The notes beneath the pieces were generated by a model that did no database searches, was not told the origin of the DNA, and saw nothing but the letters and a program-made list of their open reading frames with translations. Below, piece by piece: positions 1 to 11,959 of a stretch of DNA of 64,000 nt. The stretch comes from Ptychodera flava. Its lineage: Eukaryota; Hemichordata; Enteropneusta; Ptychoderidae. The position numbers and the translations under genes are program-made. Numbering within the stretch: the stretch's first letter is position 1; the number at the start of each line of letters is the position of its first letter. The DNA is taken from NCBI RefSeq assembly GCF_041260155.1, contig NW_027248377.1:342501-406500 (forward strand), in the 5' to 3' direction.

Positions 1-260
1 CGAAACGCTCCTTCGTTACCGGCGAATCCATTGCTTTAGCGAGGCAATCCCACCGGCGGCCGTTAGTAATAGCTGGGTGAGAGCATGGAGGTGAGAGCGA
101 GAGGTGAGAGCGAGAGAATTCGCTCTGTCCTTCTACCTCCATGTCATAACAAACTAGCGTCGTTTTATGTTGATGTACTGTCCTTTCGACACAGCGATAA
201 CCTTAAGTTTTCTGTTGCTTATTTTGGTAATTTCGACAGTTGTGCATTGATTTTGACATC

Positions 261-485
261 ATCGTTGAAGACAGTGTGTGCTTTAGACTGTCGACAGTCC
301 TCGTGCCTTCTTTTGACGGATCCGGAGTCACTTGCGGTAGTAATCCAACGTAGGCGATCGAGCGCCGAAGCATCATTGTTGAAGACAGTGTGTGCTTTAG
401 ACTGTCGACAGTCCTCGTGCCTTCTTTTGACCGGATCCGGAGTCACTTGCGGTAGTAATCCAACGTAGGCGATCGAGCGCCGAAG
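261..485. repeat. 111-bp tandem duplication (2 copies)
   Basis: Two adjacent copies start at about 261 and 371. Each runs from a TTGAAGACAGTGTGTGC block to a GATCGAGCGCCGAAG block, with only a few differences. They lie directly upstream of a TATA box, so they could be duplicated promoter or LTR-type upstream elements. The base content (many CpG) differs from the AT-rich DNA that follows. Confidence 0.85.
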
Positions 486-517
486 GCGCAAGGTCGAGTG
501 CCGAAGGCACGAGCTTG

Positions 518-525
518 TATAAATA
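518..525 (+). promoter_or_regulatory. TATA box of an unidentified promoter-like sequence
   Basis: TATAAATA lies about 30 bases downstream of the 111-bp duplication and is followed by GC-richer sequence that could be a transcript start. No long open frame follows, so the transcription unit is unknown. It could be a solitary terminal repeat of a retroelement fossil or the edge of a host promoter lying outside the window. Confidence 0.35.
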
Positions 526-684
526 CCGAAAGCTACGCGAGACCAAGCAGTACAAGCGACTGGCGAGAGTCTATGTGTGCTTATGTTGACCGATTTACGC
601 GCACTTCAGAATCACGGCATAATCCGACATGGTAATTTGGCATGATCATCAGATCATACATGATCCGAGATTGCACTTTAGCAA

Positions 685-792
685 GGTCACGATTAGCCCT
701 GCGTACAGGTCTGTGTGTTCCCGGCGTTATACGGCCTGGAGGCCGTATAACGCCGGGAACACACAGACCTGTACGCAGGGCTAGGTCACGAT
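685..792. mobile_element. Palindromic (foldback) MITE with 9-bp target duplication
   Basis: The element at 694-783 is almost a pure palindrome. Arms 695-737 and 740-782 are 43 bp, perfectly complementary and separated by two bases. It is flanked by an exact 9-bp direct repeat, GGTCACGAT (685-693 and 784-792). Termini TAGCCCTGCG/CGCAGGGCTA resemble those of the 448-bp element at 55204. A 9-bp duplication fits Mutator-like transposition, but the superfamily is not proven. Perfect arms imply a recent insertion. Confidence 0.85.
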
Positions 793-1759
793 AACTAATG
801 TTGTTTGTTTCACTGTGTTTAATACCTATATTTCCACTAAAAGACCATTAGAATTTCCTCCTGGCTACTTTGAAATCGTGCACTGGCATGCATGTAGTTG
901 TCAACATCACTATGCTTGAATGTAGTAGACTCTTACTATGAATATATCGACTGTCACTGCATATTGCATATGTGTGCAAGTCACTCCATATCATATCAAA
1001 AAATGTAGTATTGCGACGTTTGAGCTGCCACAAGCCAGAATTTACAGTTTATGAGAAAGTTATCTTACATGTAAAACTCAGTTCTACTGTGAACAAAATG
1101 CAAGCTATGTTGCTTAACTATGGTGAATAACATAATATTTTGTACCTATCACCGTGTCAGAAAATCAGAAGGAAACAACCACTCAGACAAACTCTGGTCA
1201 GGATGATACTGTCCAATTTTAATATGTCTCTCGACACACTAGATACTCATGACTGTAAAACAACATTTCCATATAATTGTATATTCAGTTTTTATATTTA
1301 GTTTGCTTTTCACCATATTCTATGTCCTTCCCTGCACTACATAATTCAAAATTAAATATTGTTTTTGGCCTAAACATACTTGAGGGATAAGCTTATTTAG
1401 TCTCATACATTAAAGATGCACTGTTGACCTGCAGAGTCCAAACTTTTTATCATTGTATTGTTGATAGGTGTACACTCCAAATACTAAGTACAAGTGTGGT
1501 GAGTGTAACAAGCAAATGTTTTTTAGTCAATGGCCCAAATTTATTTTCTATTTGATGGACAATAAATACATGTGTAATCAATGCCAACAATCCAGTTTAA
1601 GTAATTTGGTTTAGATTAGCCATTGTCCATTATATTACAATAGTTTGTGGCTAAATTTTCTCCCCTTCTGTATCATATAAGTTCACCGTTTCCTGTTTTA
1701 GATATTGTTGATCCTATTGAGTTCCATCTCTTATTCTTGATTCACTTTCACATTAACTT
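793..1759. other. No gene recognised; AT-rich flank
   Basis: There is no convincing coding sequence or RNA gene. The stretch probably contains the 3' non-coding part and edge of the Helentron that ends near 1760, but I could not locate a terminal hairpin or a precise boundary. Confidence 0.5.
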
Positions 1760-2215
1760 TCATTTATGTCCAAACAATTTGACTTTTTGCCAGATTTCAC
1801 ATTTATGGCAAATAATAAACAGTAAGGAGGCACAAAGGACGTTGGTGCCCCCGGGCCCCATGTCTTGTAATGTGGTTATGTTGAGACCACTAAGTCTAGT
1901 CACTCTGCTTAAAGCAACATAGTGTACATGACACTGATTTCTCTTGCTTGCTGTACTGAAGTCCACAACCACATTGTTAAGTGTATCACCTTGACAACGA
2001 TGTATTGTTTTGGCACTAGCTGGTCTGAGTGGAAATTGTTTTCTCACAACTTCTGCATTTTTGTGTCTTCCCACTCTAAATTGCCGTGATATCTGTAAAA
2101 CTGGCGTCCATCTGTGAGATACTCTGGCATGTGTTAAGTGTCGTTTTTCTCGTCGCAGGTTTTTCCCAACACAATCGTCATCAAATAAAATCCATAGAAT
2201 AGTGACATGATCCAA
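1760..2215 (-). pseudogene. Helentron copy 1: C-terminal helicase segment
   Basis: Continuation of the PIF1-like helicase in another frame after a one-base change near 2250. The overlapping sequence GVIKYIDGPDLDHVTILW resumes where the upstream frame reaches NDGLINV. It carries the conserved C-terminal block with SAKTIHRCQGDTL and HYVALSRVTRLSGL (about 1888-1920), typical of PIF1/RecD-like motifs V and VI. After SGLNITTLQ the sequence no longer resembles a helicase tail, so the true 3' end of the gene may be truncated or replaced near 1860. No apurinic endonuclease domain, present in some Helentrons, is seen downstream. Confidence 0.85.
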
Positions 2216-2238
2216 ATCAGGTCCATCGATATATTTGA

Positions 2239-5200
2239 TTACTCCTGGAGTACATTTATCAATCCATCATTTACAGACAGATTAATGCAAAGCTCAATAC
2301 GCTGATTTGTTCCAATTGATAATTTAGAAACTAACCCCATTGTTTTTTGAGCAGGAAGCATGACAACAATACCTAATGTTTTGTGTTTTATGATTTCAGA
2401 GACATCGCCAATGACAGTATCAGTAGCAGGTATACATGTTTTTATTCCTGCAAGTCTGTCATATGCTATTGCATTGTGGTCATCAACAAGTCTGTTCTCG
2501 CAATAAAGATGTACTGTTGACTCATCAATAGATGAGGTTTCTTTATCAACACTGACTATTCGAGTTTGCAGAACTTTTATGTCATCAGATGTATGCTTTC
2601 CCTCACGTATACGGTTGAGTAATTTAGCAAAATTCTGGTCATCTTTTTGCCTCATAATATCTGTTAATTCAAACATTTTGAACAGGTCTTTCCAGATATT
2701 GACAGCCAATGGCCCATAATCATGTTGAAGGTCGTTAAATATCCAACCATCAAAGACAGGTTTTAGTTGATATAAGTCGCCAAAGCCAACGACGCTGACA
2801 CCACCAAAGATTTTATTGTTGGCCATTATCTGTTGTAGTCTGAGATTGATATAATTTAACATACCATTACCAACCATGGAGATTTCATCTATGAATATGA
2901 CTTTTAAGTTCCTGTATTTTGCTTGTAGAGTATTAAGTCTTTCAGATGTCAGTGGTCTATAATGAAAACCTTGAGATGCAGGAATTTGAAAAGCTGAATG
3001 AATTGTAGTACCCTTAATGTTGTAAGCGGCTTTTCCAGTAGGTGCAACTAGTAATAAGTGTATGTTGTCAGGATTTTCACCAGGAAGACTTGAAAGATAT
3101 TTTAAAAGTACTTGATACAATGATTTGAGAACAACAGATTTCCCTACACCAGCGCCACCTGTTACAAAAATATGCAACGGCTCTGTCCTTGTTTTCATCC
3201 AATGTACTATGTGATAGAATATTTCTTTTTGTTTCTTGTTGAGTTTCTGTAAAAGTGGATATAATTCATTATCAGCCATTCGTGGTTGTTGAAGATCTTC
3301 AATAATGGGATTATTAGTACTGATGCCAATGTCCTGTCTAATGTCATATTGAGAATGACTGTCATCACGTGGTGCAAACATACTCAATGTTTCACTTGGC
3401 CTTGATCCTTCTAAAATGTCTTGTTGTTCTTGATGTTGTGTGTTTGGAGCAACATTATCAAACATATCAATGGCTGTGTTCTGTACTGCTTCAATAGCTT
3501 GATCTAATTCCTGAGCATTTTTATTGTACTCCTTTTCTTTAGAATCTACTTCACATTTTACTTGCATATAGCGATCATAGTATGTTTTACATCCTGCAAG
3601 GAGTTCATTTTCATTTCGCCACGGATAAAACAACATTATTAACTCTCTGTAATGATTTTCTTTGTCTTTTTCCCTATGAAAACGAACATATCTGATAACT
3701 TTACTTTTGGTGCGTTTTTTATACAGAAGGCCACGTATCTGATATGTTGTTTTGTTTTCATCATCATCATCCTCTTCATCGGTTTTGTACAGGTCATCAT
3801 TATCTTGATAATGATTTTGTGGTTTATCTTTTAACTTTTGAAAACTGTACCATGCTGCCAAGTCTGCCAAGCACAATTTTTCAAGAGCTTTTGGGCGCCT
3901 CTCATATTTTTTCAAGATGCTATCACTCTCTATGTCAGTAGCATTTGGACGCATGTTTTGTATGTCATCAAGAGGTTTCAATAGGATAACTCTGTCATCA
4001 GGGGGTGATGTGTTAATAAATATGAAGCCGCGTGAAGCTCTTCTTAGTCTCATTTGCATAACAAGGTAAACTGCCTCTTGAGCACTAACTTCAACATGAT
4101 TAAGGAATTTGTTTCCTATATGTCTGACACTTTCTCTGATATCATGACATCCTTCCCTTGCTTCTTCCACAGCTCTACTGAGCAAATTACTCATTCCACG
4201 TTGAGCTTTGCTAATATAAGATGCTATGTACATGGCACATGCGTATGGATCTAGTATGAATTGAATGTCCATGTTTGCTCTCCAAGCTTTGAGTAGGATT
4301 TCATTGTAGCTGTTAATTCTTATTTCATTTGGTGACCTCTTGAGGAATATTTTATCTGATGTTAGAGATGATTGTATTGCATTAATATAGGTTTGTTCAT
4401 CAAGTTGTAGTTTATTTAAGAATTCAGAAAAAGAGACAGTTTCTCCAAATTTTAAATCAGCAAGTACAGTCTTGATATTGTCATTATAGTGCTTTTGAAG
4501 GATCTGTTCTGTTCTTTCATCAGTATCCATTGGCAATGGCTGCAATATCATTGTTCTTGGCATAGGTGGTACAGGAAATCCAAATCTGCAAACACATTGG
4601 CCTTTTCTCTTACAGGTTTTAGCATGTCTGTGCATCTGATAATTTATCAATTCAGCAAAGGATTCATTAGTGGTATCATTTGAACATGTAATATACTGAT
4701 CTATAAACTTTGTGATCTCATCATCACTATTTTCATTATATTGCGGTGCATCTTTAACCCATACAAGCATGTGTATATGTGGTGATCCTTTCTGTTGGAA
4801 TTCAACTCTGTAAAAGTAATCCTGTATTTCACCAATTGGATGATGTGAGCTCATTAGGAAATCATGCATAAATCGTTGAAATGAATAGTCAAAGTGTCGA
4901 GCACAAGTAACAGGGTCAGATTTTATCAAATCAGATTTTGTATTCCATGACATGTTCAATACATCATCATCTGTGTATTCCTTATTGTGGACTGTCCTAC
5001 CAAGAATTTTCAATAGATGTATCCATTTAGACTCTGCTGATGAAAATGACATGAAAAATGTTGGAATACCAAGTTGACGTATCATGGCAAATATATCTTT
5101 CTTTGCGCTCTCCCAGTATGGTGGTGAACCTCTAAGTGTCTTTAACACTCTAAATCCCTCATCAAGTCGAACAATTTTATCAACATTTTGTGGTGATTGA

Positions 5201-5739
5201 AGTTCACCAGCTGTTAATTTACGGCCTTTCAGATTACATTTTCGCAAACACAATGTTGCCTTGTCTTTAATCTGCTTGATTTGTAATTTTTTCAGTTTAA
5301 AGAAAATGTTAGGCATCGACTTTGCAACCCTCCTATCTTTGTGTCGAAGTTCCCATTTACACAATGTACTATATAGTACAGGGACTATGCGTTTCTTTAC
5401 TCTGGCCTGACCACAATATATTGTTGGAAATGACAGTTCCTCAGAATATTTGTCTTGAAATATGCCTAGTGGTTTATTATTTTCGCCTGGTGCATAACAA
5501 ACTGCGCCATCAGAGTCTGTGTGTTGATATATAAAGGTGATAGCATTGTATCCAATGTGCCAGCAGGATGATCTTCCAATTTTATTCTTCAGTCCAATTA
5601 TCATCATCATCATGATCATCATGATCATTACTGTCATCTTGTTTACATGTTTGTTTATCAGATATCTGAGAATAATCGTGACCATCATTTTCTTCACAAA
5701 ATTCCTGCCAATTGTGGTTTTCATCCTTTCTGCAAACAA
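2239..5739 (-). pseudogene. Helentron copy 1: Rep (HUH/Y2) and PIF1-like helicase
   Basis: Long open frame of about 1160 codons; the authentic part starts near 5530 (HTDSDGAV). It has the Helitron_like_N region with FFMSFSSAESKW, and the HUH nuclease motif SPHIHMLVW with metal-binding histidines at about 4771-4779. The tyrosine motif YIASYISK (4207-4230) holds the two Tyr that would attack DNA. A Lys/Glu-rich linker leads to a superfamily-1 PIF1-like helicase with Walker A GGAGVGKS (about 3139-3162) and Walker B FIDEIS (about 2871-2895). Rep nicks and joins single-stranded DNA and the helicase unwinds it during rolling-circle transposition. Rep and helicase motifs look intact. A single shift at about 2250 separates the last part of the helicase, which continues at 1760-2215. 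Confidence 0.92.
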
Positions 5740-8030
5740 CCCAATCTGTAGATATTGTAATCTGTTCTGCTTTATATAAGGGGCTATTTTTAACTAACCA
5801 ATTAGCTGCTTTTAACACTTTCACTGGTCTGACATTTTCTACCTGATAGGCATGACTGTAGCTCATCTTTCTTTTAAATTTGACAGGTATTGTCTGCGAT
5901 TCATTCAAGGTTCTAGGTAATGTAGAGACAGTAGTTGATACATCAGCTATAACATTGACTATGTTACCTCTGAGACTAACTTTTCTACCTCTTGGCAATT
6001 CTCTTATTTGCATGAATGGAATGCGTAAGGCAACAAGTCTTTCTTCCAGTGGATGTAACTGTAACTCAGGGGGAATCAATGGAAATGACATGTTATTGGC
6101 CACAGAACAAGGAGGCAACTTTGACTCTTTTAAATATGAATAGCAATTTAGTTTTACATAATGGTGCCATATCATTATCTGTAGCCTGAGATGATGCAAG
6201 GTGTTTAGCTTTTCTTTAACATTATTGTAGTTCAACACACTTTCTCTGTACCACAGCTGTTGGCAGCACACACATACAAAATTTGGGCCATTCTGAACTG
6301 CACCGTGAAAAATGTGTATAAGCTCTTCAATAGATTTGGCAGCACTACATCTTCTGTTGTTTAGTTTGTTTAATCTATCTCTCATTTGCTCTCTCTCTCT
6401 ATATGATTTATCAGTTCTTTTAATACTTTTAATATTGGCATCTCTGATCTTTTCGCTTTCCCTGAAGAGCTGGTCAGTTCTCTTTGTCTTTTTGGCATTT
6501 GCATTTCTTTCCCTTTCATTTTCTCTGTACTCATCATCACACCGTCTTAATTTCTTTGATGCCCTGTTTCTCTTCCTTTCAGTTTGTCTAAATAGTTCAC
6601 CAGATCGTTTCGTTTTCTTATCATTCAAATCCCTTAGTCTTTCATTATGTCTGTACTCATCATCACACCGTCTTAATTTCTTCGATTCCCTATTTCTGTT
6701 GTTTTCAGTTTGTTTATATACATCATCACTTCTCTTTGTTTTCTTAGCAATTAAATTCCTTTGTCTTTCAGTTTGTCTGTATTCATCATCAGACCTTCTC
6801 AATTTCATTGATGTCGTGTTTCTCTTGTTTTCAGTTTGTTTATATACTTCATCAGTTCTCTTTGTTTTCTTAGCAGTCGCATCTCTTTGTCTTTCAGTTT
6901 GTCTGTACAGTTCATCAGCTCTCATTGTTTTCTTAGCATTGACATCTCTTTGCCTTTCAGTTTGTCTGTACAGTTCGTCGGCTCTCATAGTTTTCTTAGC
7001 ATTGACATCTCTTTGTCTTTCAGTTTGTCTGTACAGTTCATCAGCTCTCATAGTTTTCTTAGCATTGACATCTCTTTGCCTTTCAGTTTGTCTGTACAGT
7101 TCGTCGGCTCTCATAGTTTTCTTAGCATTGACATCTCTTTGTCTTTCAGTTTGTCTGTACAGTTCATCAGCTCTCATAGTTTTCTTAGCATTGACATCTC
7201 TTTGCCTTTCAGTTTGTCTGTACAGTTCGTCGGCTCTCATAGTTTTCTTAGCATTGACATCTCTTTGCCTTTCAGTTTGTCTGTACAGTTCATCAGCTCT
7301 CATAGTTTTCTTAGCATTGACATCTCTTTGCCTTTCAGTTTGTCTGTACAGTTCGTCGGCTCTCATTAGTTTTCTTAGCATTGACATCTCTTTGTCTTTC
7401 AGTTTGTCTGTACAGTTCATCAGCTCTCATTGTTTTCTTAGCATTGACATCTCTTTGCCTTTCAGTTTGTCTGTACAGTTCGTCGGCTCTCATAGTTTTC
7501 TTAGCATTGACATCTCTTTGTCTTTCAGTTTGTCTGTACAGTTCGTCGGCTCTCATAGTTTTCTTAGCATTGACATCTCTTTGTCTTTCAGTTTGTCTAT
7601 ACAGTTCGTCAGCTCTCATAGTTTTCTTAGCATTGACATCTCTTTGCTTTCACTTTGTCTGTACAGTTCGTCAGCTCTCATAGTTTTCTTAGCATTGACA
7701 TCTCTTTGTCTTTCAGTTTGTCTGTACAGTTCGTCGGCTCTCATAGTTTTCTTAGCATTCATATCTCTTTGCCTTTCAGTTTGCCTGTATGCCGGATCAG
7801 CTCGTTTATTTTGCTTAGTTGTTAAATCTATTTGCTTTTCACTTTGCCTAAACTCTATTTTTTCTCTCTTTTCTCTCTTGGCAATCATGTCTCTCTGTTT
7901 CTCTATTTCTCTATAATTTACACAATTTTCATTTTGCGCCATAGAAGATTTCTCTGTTTGTGCTGATCTATAACTGTTTACCTTTATTGCTTGTGACAAA
8001 TTTTGCTCTGTGCTTTGCAGAAAGTACGTC
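5582..8030 (-). pseudogene. Helentron copy 1: 21-residue charged repeat region and zinc-finger linker
   Basis: After the OTU domain comes a short linker and about 24 units of a 21-residue, highly charged repeat (type MRADELYRQTERQRDVNAKKT). Roughly 14 units are near-identical at DNA level (about 6890-7770) and the rest are diverged. Such repeats would form a long charged helix. Then follow cysteines CVCCQQLW and a PCSVANN segment, compatible with a metal-binding module, and an Asp/His-rich stretch ending at NWTEE. Frames are broken by one-base indels at about 7647 and 7367 inside the array. A one-base loss near 5585, partly offset near 5530, separates this region from the Rep part. The segment between about 6150 and 6240 appears shifted and re-shifted compared with copy 2. 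Confidence 0.8.
6890..7770 (-). repeat. 63-bp coding tandem array, ~14 near-identical units in dimer order
   Basis: Units are 63 bp and encode the 21-residue repeat. Two subtypes alternate through most of the array, one with TTCATCAGCT and one with TTCGTCGGCT (plus-strand reading near 7037/7103/7163/7229/7289/7352). This gives a 126-bp higher-order repeat. The inverted Helentron copy has only two to three such units (about 59223-59345), so the array expanded or contracted between copies. Confidence 0.9.
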
Positions 8031-8528
8031 ATAGTGACCACTATCAATTTCCCCTTCAACACGGATTGCATGATACAAAACATGTATAGTTACAGAAGAA
8101 TTACCAACAGTTTGTAATGGTTCACTTAAAGTGTCAAGATGAACTGCAATATTAATGTTATATGCAAGTGCTGCAGCATTTATTTCAATGTCCCCTCCAT
8201 AAGTTGCATTACCTGGTTCAGATCTGGACATATACTGCCTATAGTCATCTTGAGTGACAATATGCCATCTTTCATATTCACCTTTAATTGGATCCTCATA
8301 TCTGTCCCAGTGTTCAATTACATAGTCAACAGTACCTACTCTTATTGCATGATGATGATCTTGTGTCCCATAGAGTCCTAGACTTATAGCACGGAATAAG
8401 CAATTACCATCACCTTCGACATTAACCTTTGTGTAACATCTGTGAAGAATCTGCAACTGTCTTTTTCGTTGCATGTACATTTTACTTCTTTCATTTTTTG
8501 CTTTTATGCTCAGTTTTTTTACTCTCAT
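7968..8528 (-). pseudogene. Helentron copy 1: OTU cysteine protease domain (start of polyprotein)
   Basis: The frame begins at an ATG at 8528 with a basic leader, followed by an OTU-type protease domain. The catalytic cysteine is in the motif GDGNCLFRAI (cysteine near 8400) and the histidine is in SGHYD (near 8033). OTU proteases cleave ubiquitin chains or act on polyproteins; in Helentrons the role is not established. The domain is about 150 residues, normal for the family. Just after SGHYD this copy has a 4-base GTAC insertion (about 8024-8028) relative to copy 2, shifting the frame. The same protein continues in another frame from about 8030 down. In copy 2 the domain reads straight into the repeat region, so one long protein was probably original. 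Both catalytic residues are intact here. Confidence 0.85.
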
Positions 8529-10418
8529 TGTTGTATTGTAGTAACGTTGTGTTATGGGTGTGCTTAATATTATAATAAAGTTCTTGCAGTCAATTCAAGC
8601 ACTTGTGTAGGTAGATAGAAATTAATAATTTGACTGATGTTGCTTATTGTTTCCTTGATTTCTTCTGATTCTATGAAAAGTGAAACCTTAAAAGTTGAAG
8701 TATTGAATCAGATGTAAGAATGTGTTTGTTGAGATTGTAGACTATGTATTTATTATTGCTTGTCAATATTGTGCAGTATAAACGTTGAACCCTTTCACTA
8801 CCAAATTTAGGTCCAACTGTATTGGGGAAGCTGGACCTAGACAGAAAAAAGCAGTTAAAAGGGTTGTCAGATATAAGTAGACAATGATAGAGTGTGGTGT
8901 GACTGTTCTTGTTTATTATGAAGTAAATGAATGCAAATTTTCAGAAATTGTTGAGAAATGTCAGTCTTCCTAATATATTCAGTACGCTGAAGTAATTCTA
9001 TTTGATTGCAAATAATCTGCCTGTAAACAATACTCTTGTTTCCTATCAGGAAGTAAATGATAGAGCACTAACTTGTGTGCTGTTAAATATTCACGGTATA
9101 ATTTCACGATGTACACTGAGGAAGACAAAGACAAAACTTTACTGCCTTATTTTTTTTCTTCTGCAAGCTAATACTGAATATTATCAATATCAAATCAGTT
9201 GTGATCTAAATGCGAAATTAAGCACAACACTGTTTGCTCAAAGTACTAATCAGCAATGTTGTAACCAATGCTTGTTGACTATCAATTTGTGATCTTGAAT
9301 GCGCCTCTACAGGCAGTCTGTACCTCCTATGGGCAAGTGTGCCTCAACTGGGCAGTCTGTGTCTCTTATAGGCAAATGATGGTGTTGTACCCCTTTGGGC
9401 AAGCTATTGTTTGCGCCTCCTATGGGCAAGTTATTATTGCGCCTCCTATGGGCAAGTGATTATTGCGCCTCCTATGGGCAAGTGATTATTGCGCCTCCTA
9501 TGGGCAAGTGATTATTGCGCCTCCTATGGGCAAGTTATTATTGCGCCTCCTATGGGCAAGTTATAGCTGTGCCTCCTATGGGTGAGTGAATTTCACCACA
9601 TATATGGCCTCCTGGTATAATCTGTTAAAGAAAGAAAAAATCAAAGTAAGACATCCATTGCACCTGTTAAATGTACATATTTGTACCAATGAGAAAAATT
9701 GGCAAAAATGATGAATTTGATGTTTTACAACATGTAAAGAACTTACTCCATTTTTTTCATGGAAATTATTGACCAACAAGTTCATGATGACACGACACCA
9801 TTCCCAAAACGGCAAGTTTGCATGAAATTGGTCCAGGCATGTCAGATATATCTTTGTGAATGGCCAGAAAATGTAACATAATGGCTGCCTGATGGCACTG
9901 ATAGGATCAAAGAACAAATTGAAATCGGTTTGGGCATGTCTGAAATATCTACCTAGATGCCTGAATGCACACACAATGAAAAGCTGCATGGACTAACTAA
10001 GAATGGCAAAAGTGAATGAACTCACACAAAGAATACGTGGATTTAATTGGACTGTCCTAATAAATGGCCTGTGGTGATGTAATCATCAATAGACCACTTC
10101 TGCAAATGAAAAAAACATAACATCAAGGATTAAAATGACCACTGTCATAAATTTTGTTTACTCCATGAAGTGCCATATAATTTACTAGAACAGTGATACA
10201 ACATTATCGACAGCTCTGTTAACCTTTGTCACACAACTTTCATGTCCAACAATCTCTTCAAGTAGCTATTTTGATGTTTTTGATGTGTGCATGGTGTGTC
10301 ATTTTATTTTAATGAAATAAAGGGGCAACACACGGATGTTAATCTCTTCAAATTAAGTTTATCTTTTAGGACCCATTTCAACCTCATTAGTTCATTCATA
10401 GCGTATACTTTTCATTAA
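8529..10418 (-). other. Helentron copy 1 5' non-coding region with minisatellite
   Basis: No gene is supported. The region is collinear with 56640-58483 of copy 2. It holds a short MITE-like stretch (8788-8862) beginning AACCCTTTCACTACC and ending AAAAGGGTT, present in both copies. It also holds the 26-bp minisatellite and, at about 9760-9990, sequence resembling one unit of the GTCCCC-family tandem arrays (CCGATTTCAATTTGTTCTTTG-type, in reverse). Confidence 0.6.
9300..9590. repeat. 26-bp minisatellite inside Helentron 5' region
   Basis: The unit is about TATTGCGCCTCCTATGGGCA plus AGTGAT. Six nearly perfect copies lie at about 9410-9570, with older degenerate copies on the left (9300-9410). 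The reverse complement is at 57490-57720 in copy 2, with fewer perfect units. Confidence 0.9.
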
Positions 10419-11959
10419 TAATTAGTCATTGACAATGACATAGTCCCCACTTGTAATGGGAGTATTAGTCTTGATGGGGCAGGGAAATGTGGTCATTAAG
10501 AAGTATAACTGGAGTGCATATGTTCAGATCTATGGGCACGTAGGTTTATGTCATTTCCCAATTTATAACAAGAGGCATGTCTAAGTTATGGTTCGAAATC
10601 GGGAAAAAAGATCAGACCTCTAGCTGTATTGGCCAGCCAAGAAATACATATGTGCATAATAAATGAGGTACAAGATGTGACATCTTAAGGTCTAATATCC
10701 TATCAAAATTGAAGCATATAGAACTTGTGGTTACTGAGTTATGTATATATATGTATAATCAAGGTCAAAGGTGATCAAGGTCACGTGACATTTTGAAAAA
10801 AAAATTGTATTGCTAATTAATCCCTATATGCCAAAATTCAGACCTCCAGCTCTATTGGCTTGCCAAGAATTAGATATGTGCATAATTAATGAGGTAAAGC
10901 CTGTGTTGTCATAAGGTCTCCCATCCTACTAAATATAAAGGACATAGCACTTGTGGTTACTTATTTATTGACATAAACGTATATTTAAGGTAAAAGGTTA
11001 TCAAGGTCACATGACATTTTGTCAGAAAATTTCTATCCTATCGTTATCCCTATATACCAAAATATCTGACAACCAGCTCTATTGGCTTGCTCAAAATTAG
11101 ATATGTGCATAATTAATGAGGTACAATATGTGGCGTCATAAGGTGTCCCATCAAACAAAATATGAAGGGTGTAGCACTTGTGGTTACTGATTTATGGAAA
11201 AGTATGTATATTCGAGGTCAAAGGTCACCAAGGTCACGTGACATTTTGTCAAAAAAAATGTATTGCTAAGTTATCCCTATATACCAAAAATCAGACCTTT
11301 AGCTCTATTGGCTCGCTCAAAATTAGATATGTGCATAATTAATGAGGTACAATATGTGGCGTCATAAGGTGTCCCATCATACCATATATGAAAGGTTTGG
11401 CACTTGTGGTTACTGAGTTGTGGACAAATATGTATATTTGAGGTTAAAGGTCACCAAGGTCACATGACATTTTGTCAAAGTGTCTGAGATATCTGCGTGA
11501 ATGGATGGACTCACGGATGGACATGTCTAAATCTATAAGCCCCCCTGGACTTTATTTGTGGGGACTAAAAACTGTGTCACTGCATCCTTTTTGCAATATG
11601 AATACGATGAGAAACTAAATTTTTATTTATCTTGGCCTTATACATGGGAGACTATGGAGAGCTGCCTTATACATGGGAGTCTATGGACTGCCTTATACAT
11701 GGGAGTCTATGGACTGCCTTATACATGGGAGTCTATGGAGGTGAAAACTAACAAGTCCTCTAACACGGCCAAATTTGATCGCATTGTGAAACAAATCGAC
11801 GTGCATCTGTATGAGGTAGGGTACTATTCTTTTCCAAAGTTTGAAAGAAATTGACCTGGGCATCTCTGAGATATGTGCGTGAATGGACGGACGTACGGAC
11901 GCACGGACGGACATGACCAAACCTATAAGTCCCCCCGGACGATGTCCATGGCGACTAAT
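10419..11959 (+). mobile_element. GTCCCC-family non-autonomous element, copy B1 (inside Helentron copy 1)
   Basis: Copy 2 of the Helentron preserves the empty site (about 56640-56655), so the insert is defined as 10423-11955 with a probable TAAT duplication. Left end: GTCATTGACAATGAC palindrome, then ATAGTCCCCACTTG. Right end: (GGAC)-rich microsatellite, then a hairpin AGTCCCCCCGGAC...GGCGACTAA. The interior has about four tandem units of 221-232 bp, then a tail related to the 150-bp units of copies B3 and B4. Hairpin end, microsatellite and tandem array recall Helentron-derived interspersed elements; the CTAA end is Helitron-like, but the family is not proven. Confidence 0.8.

Noticed and set aside
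6312-7916. 534-codon open frame on the plus strand with Leu/Ser/Cys-rich repeats (CLSVCLYSSSALIVFLALTSL)
   Set aside because: It is the antisense of the 63-bp Helentron coding array. The minus-strand frames match the copy 2 protein and carry the OTU/Rep context.
9300-9590. Regular short repeats as a possible CRISPR array
   Set aside because: Units are contiguous 26-bp minisatellite repeats without unique spacers, in a eukaryotic transposon.
11558-11854. 98-codon frame with repeated YTWESME
   Set aside because: Comes from a short tandem repeat (CCTTATACATGGGAGTCTATGG) within the GTCCCC-family element.
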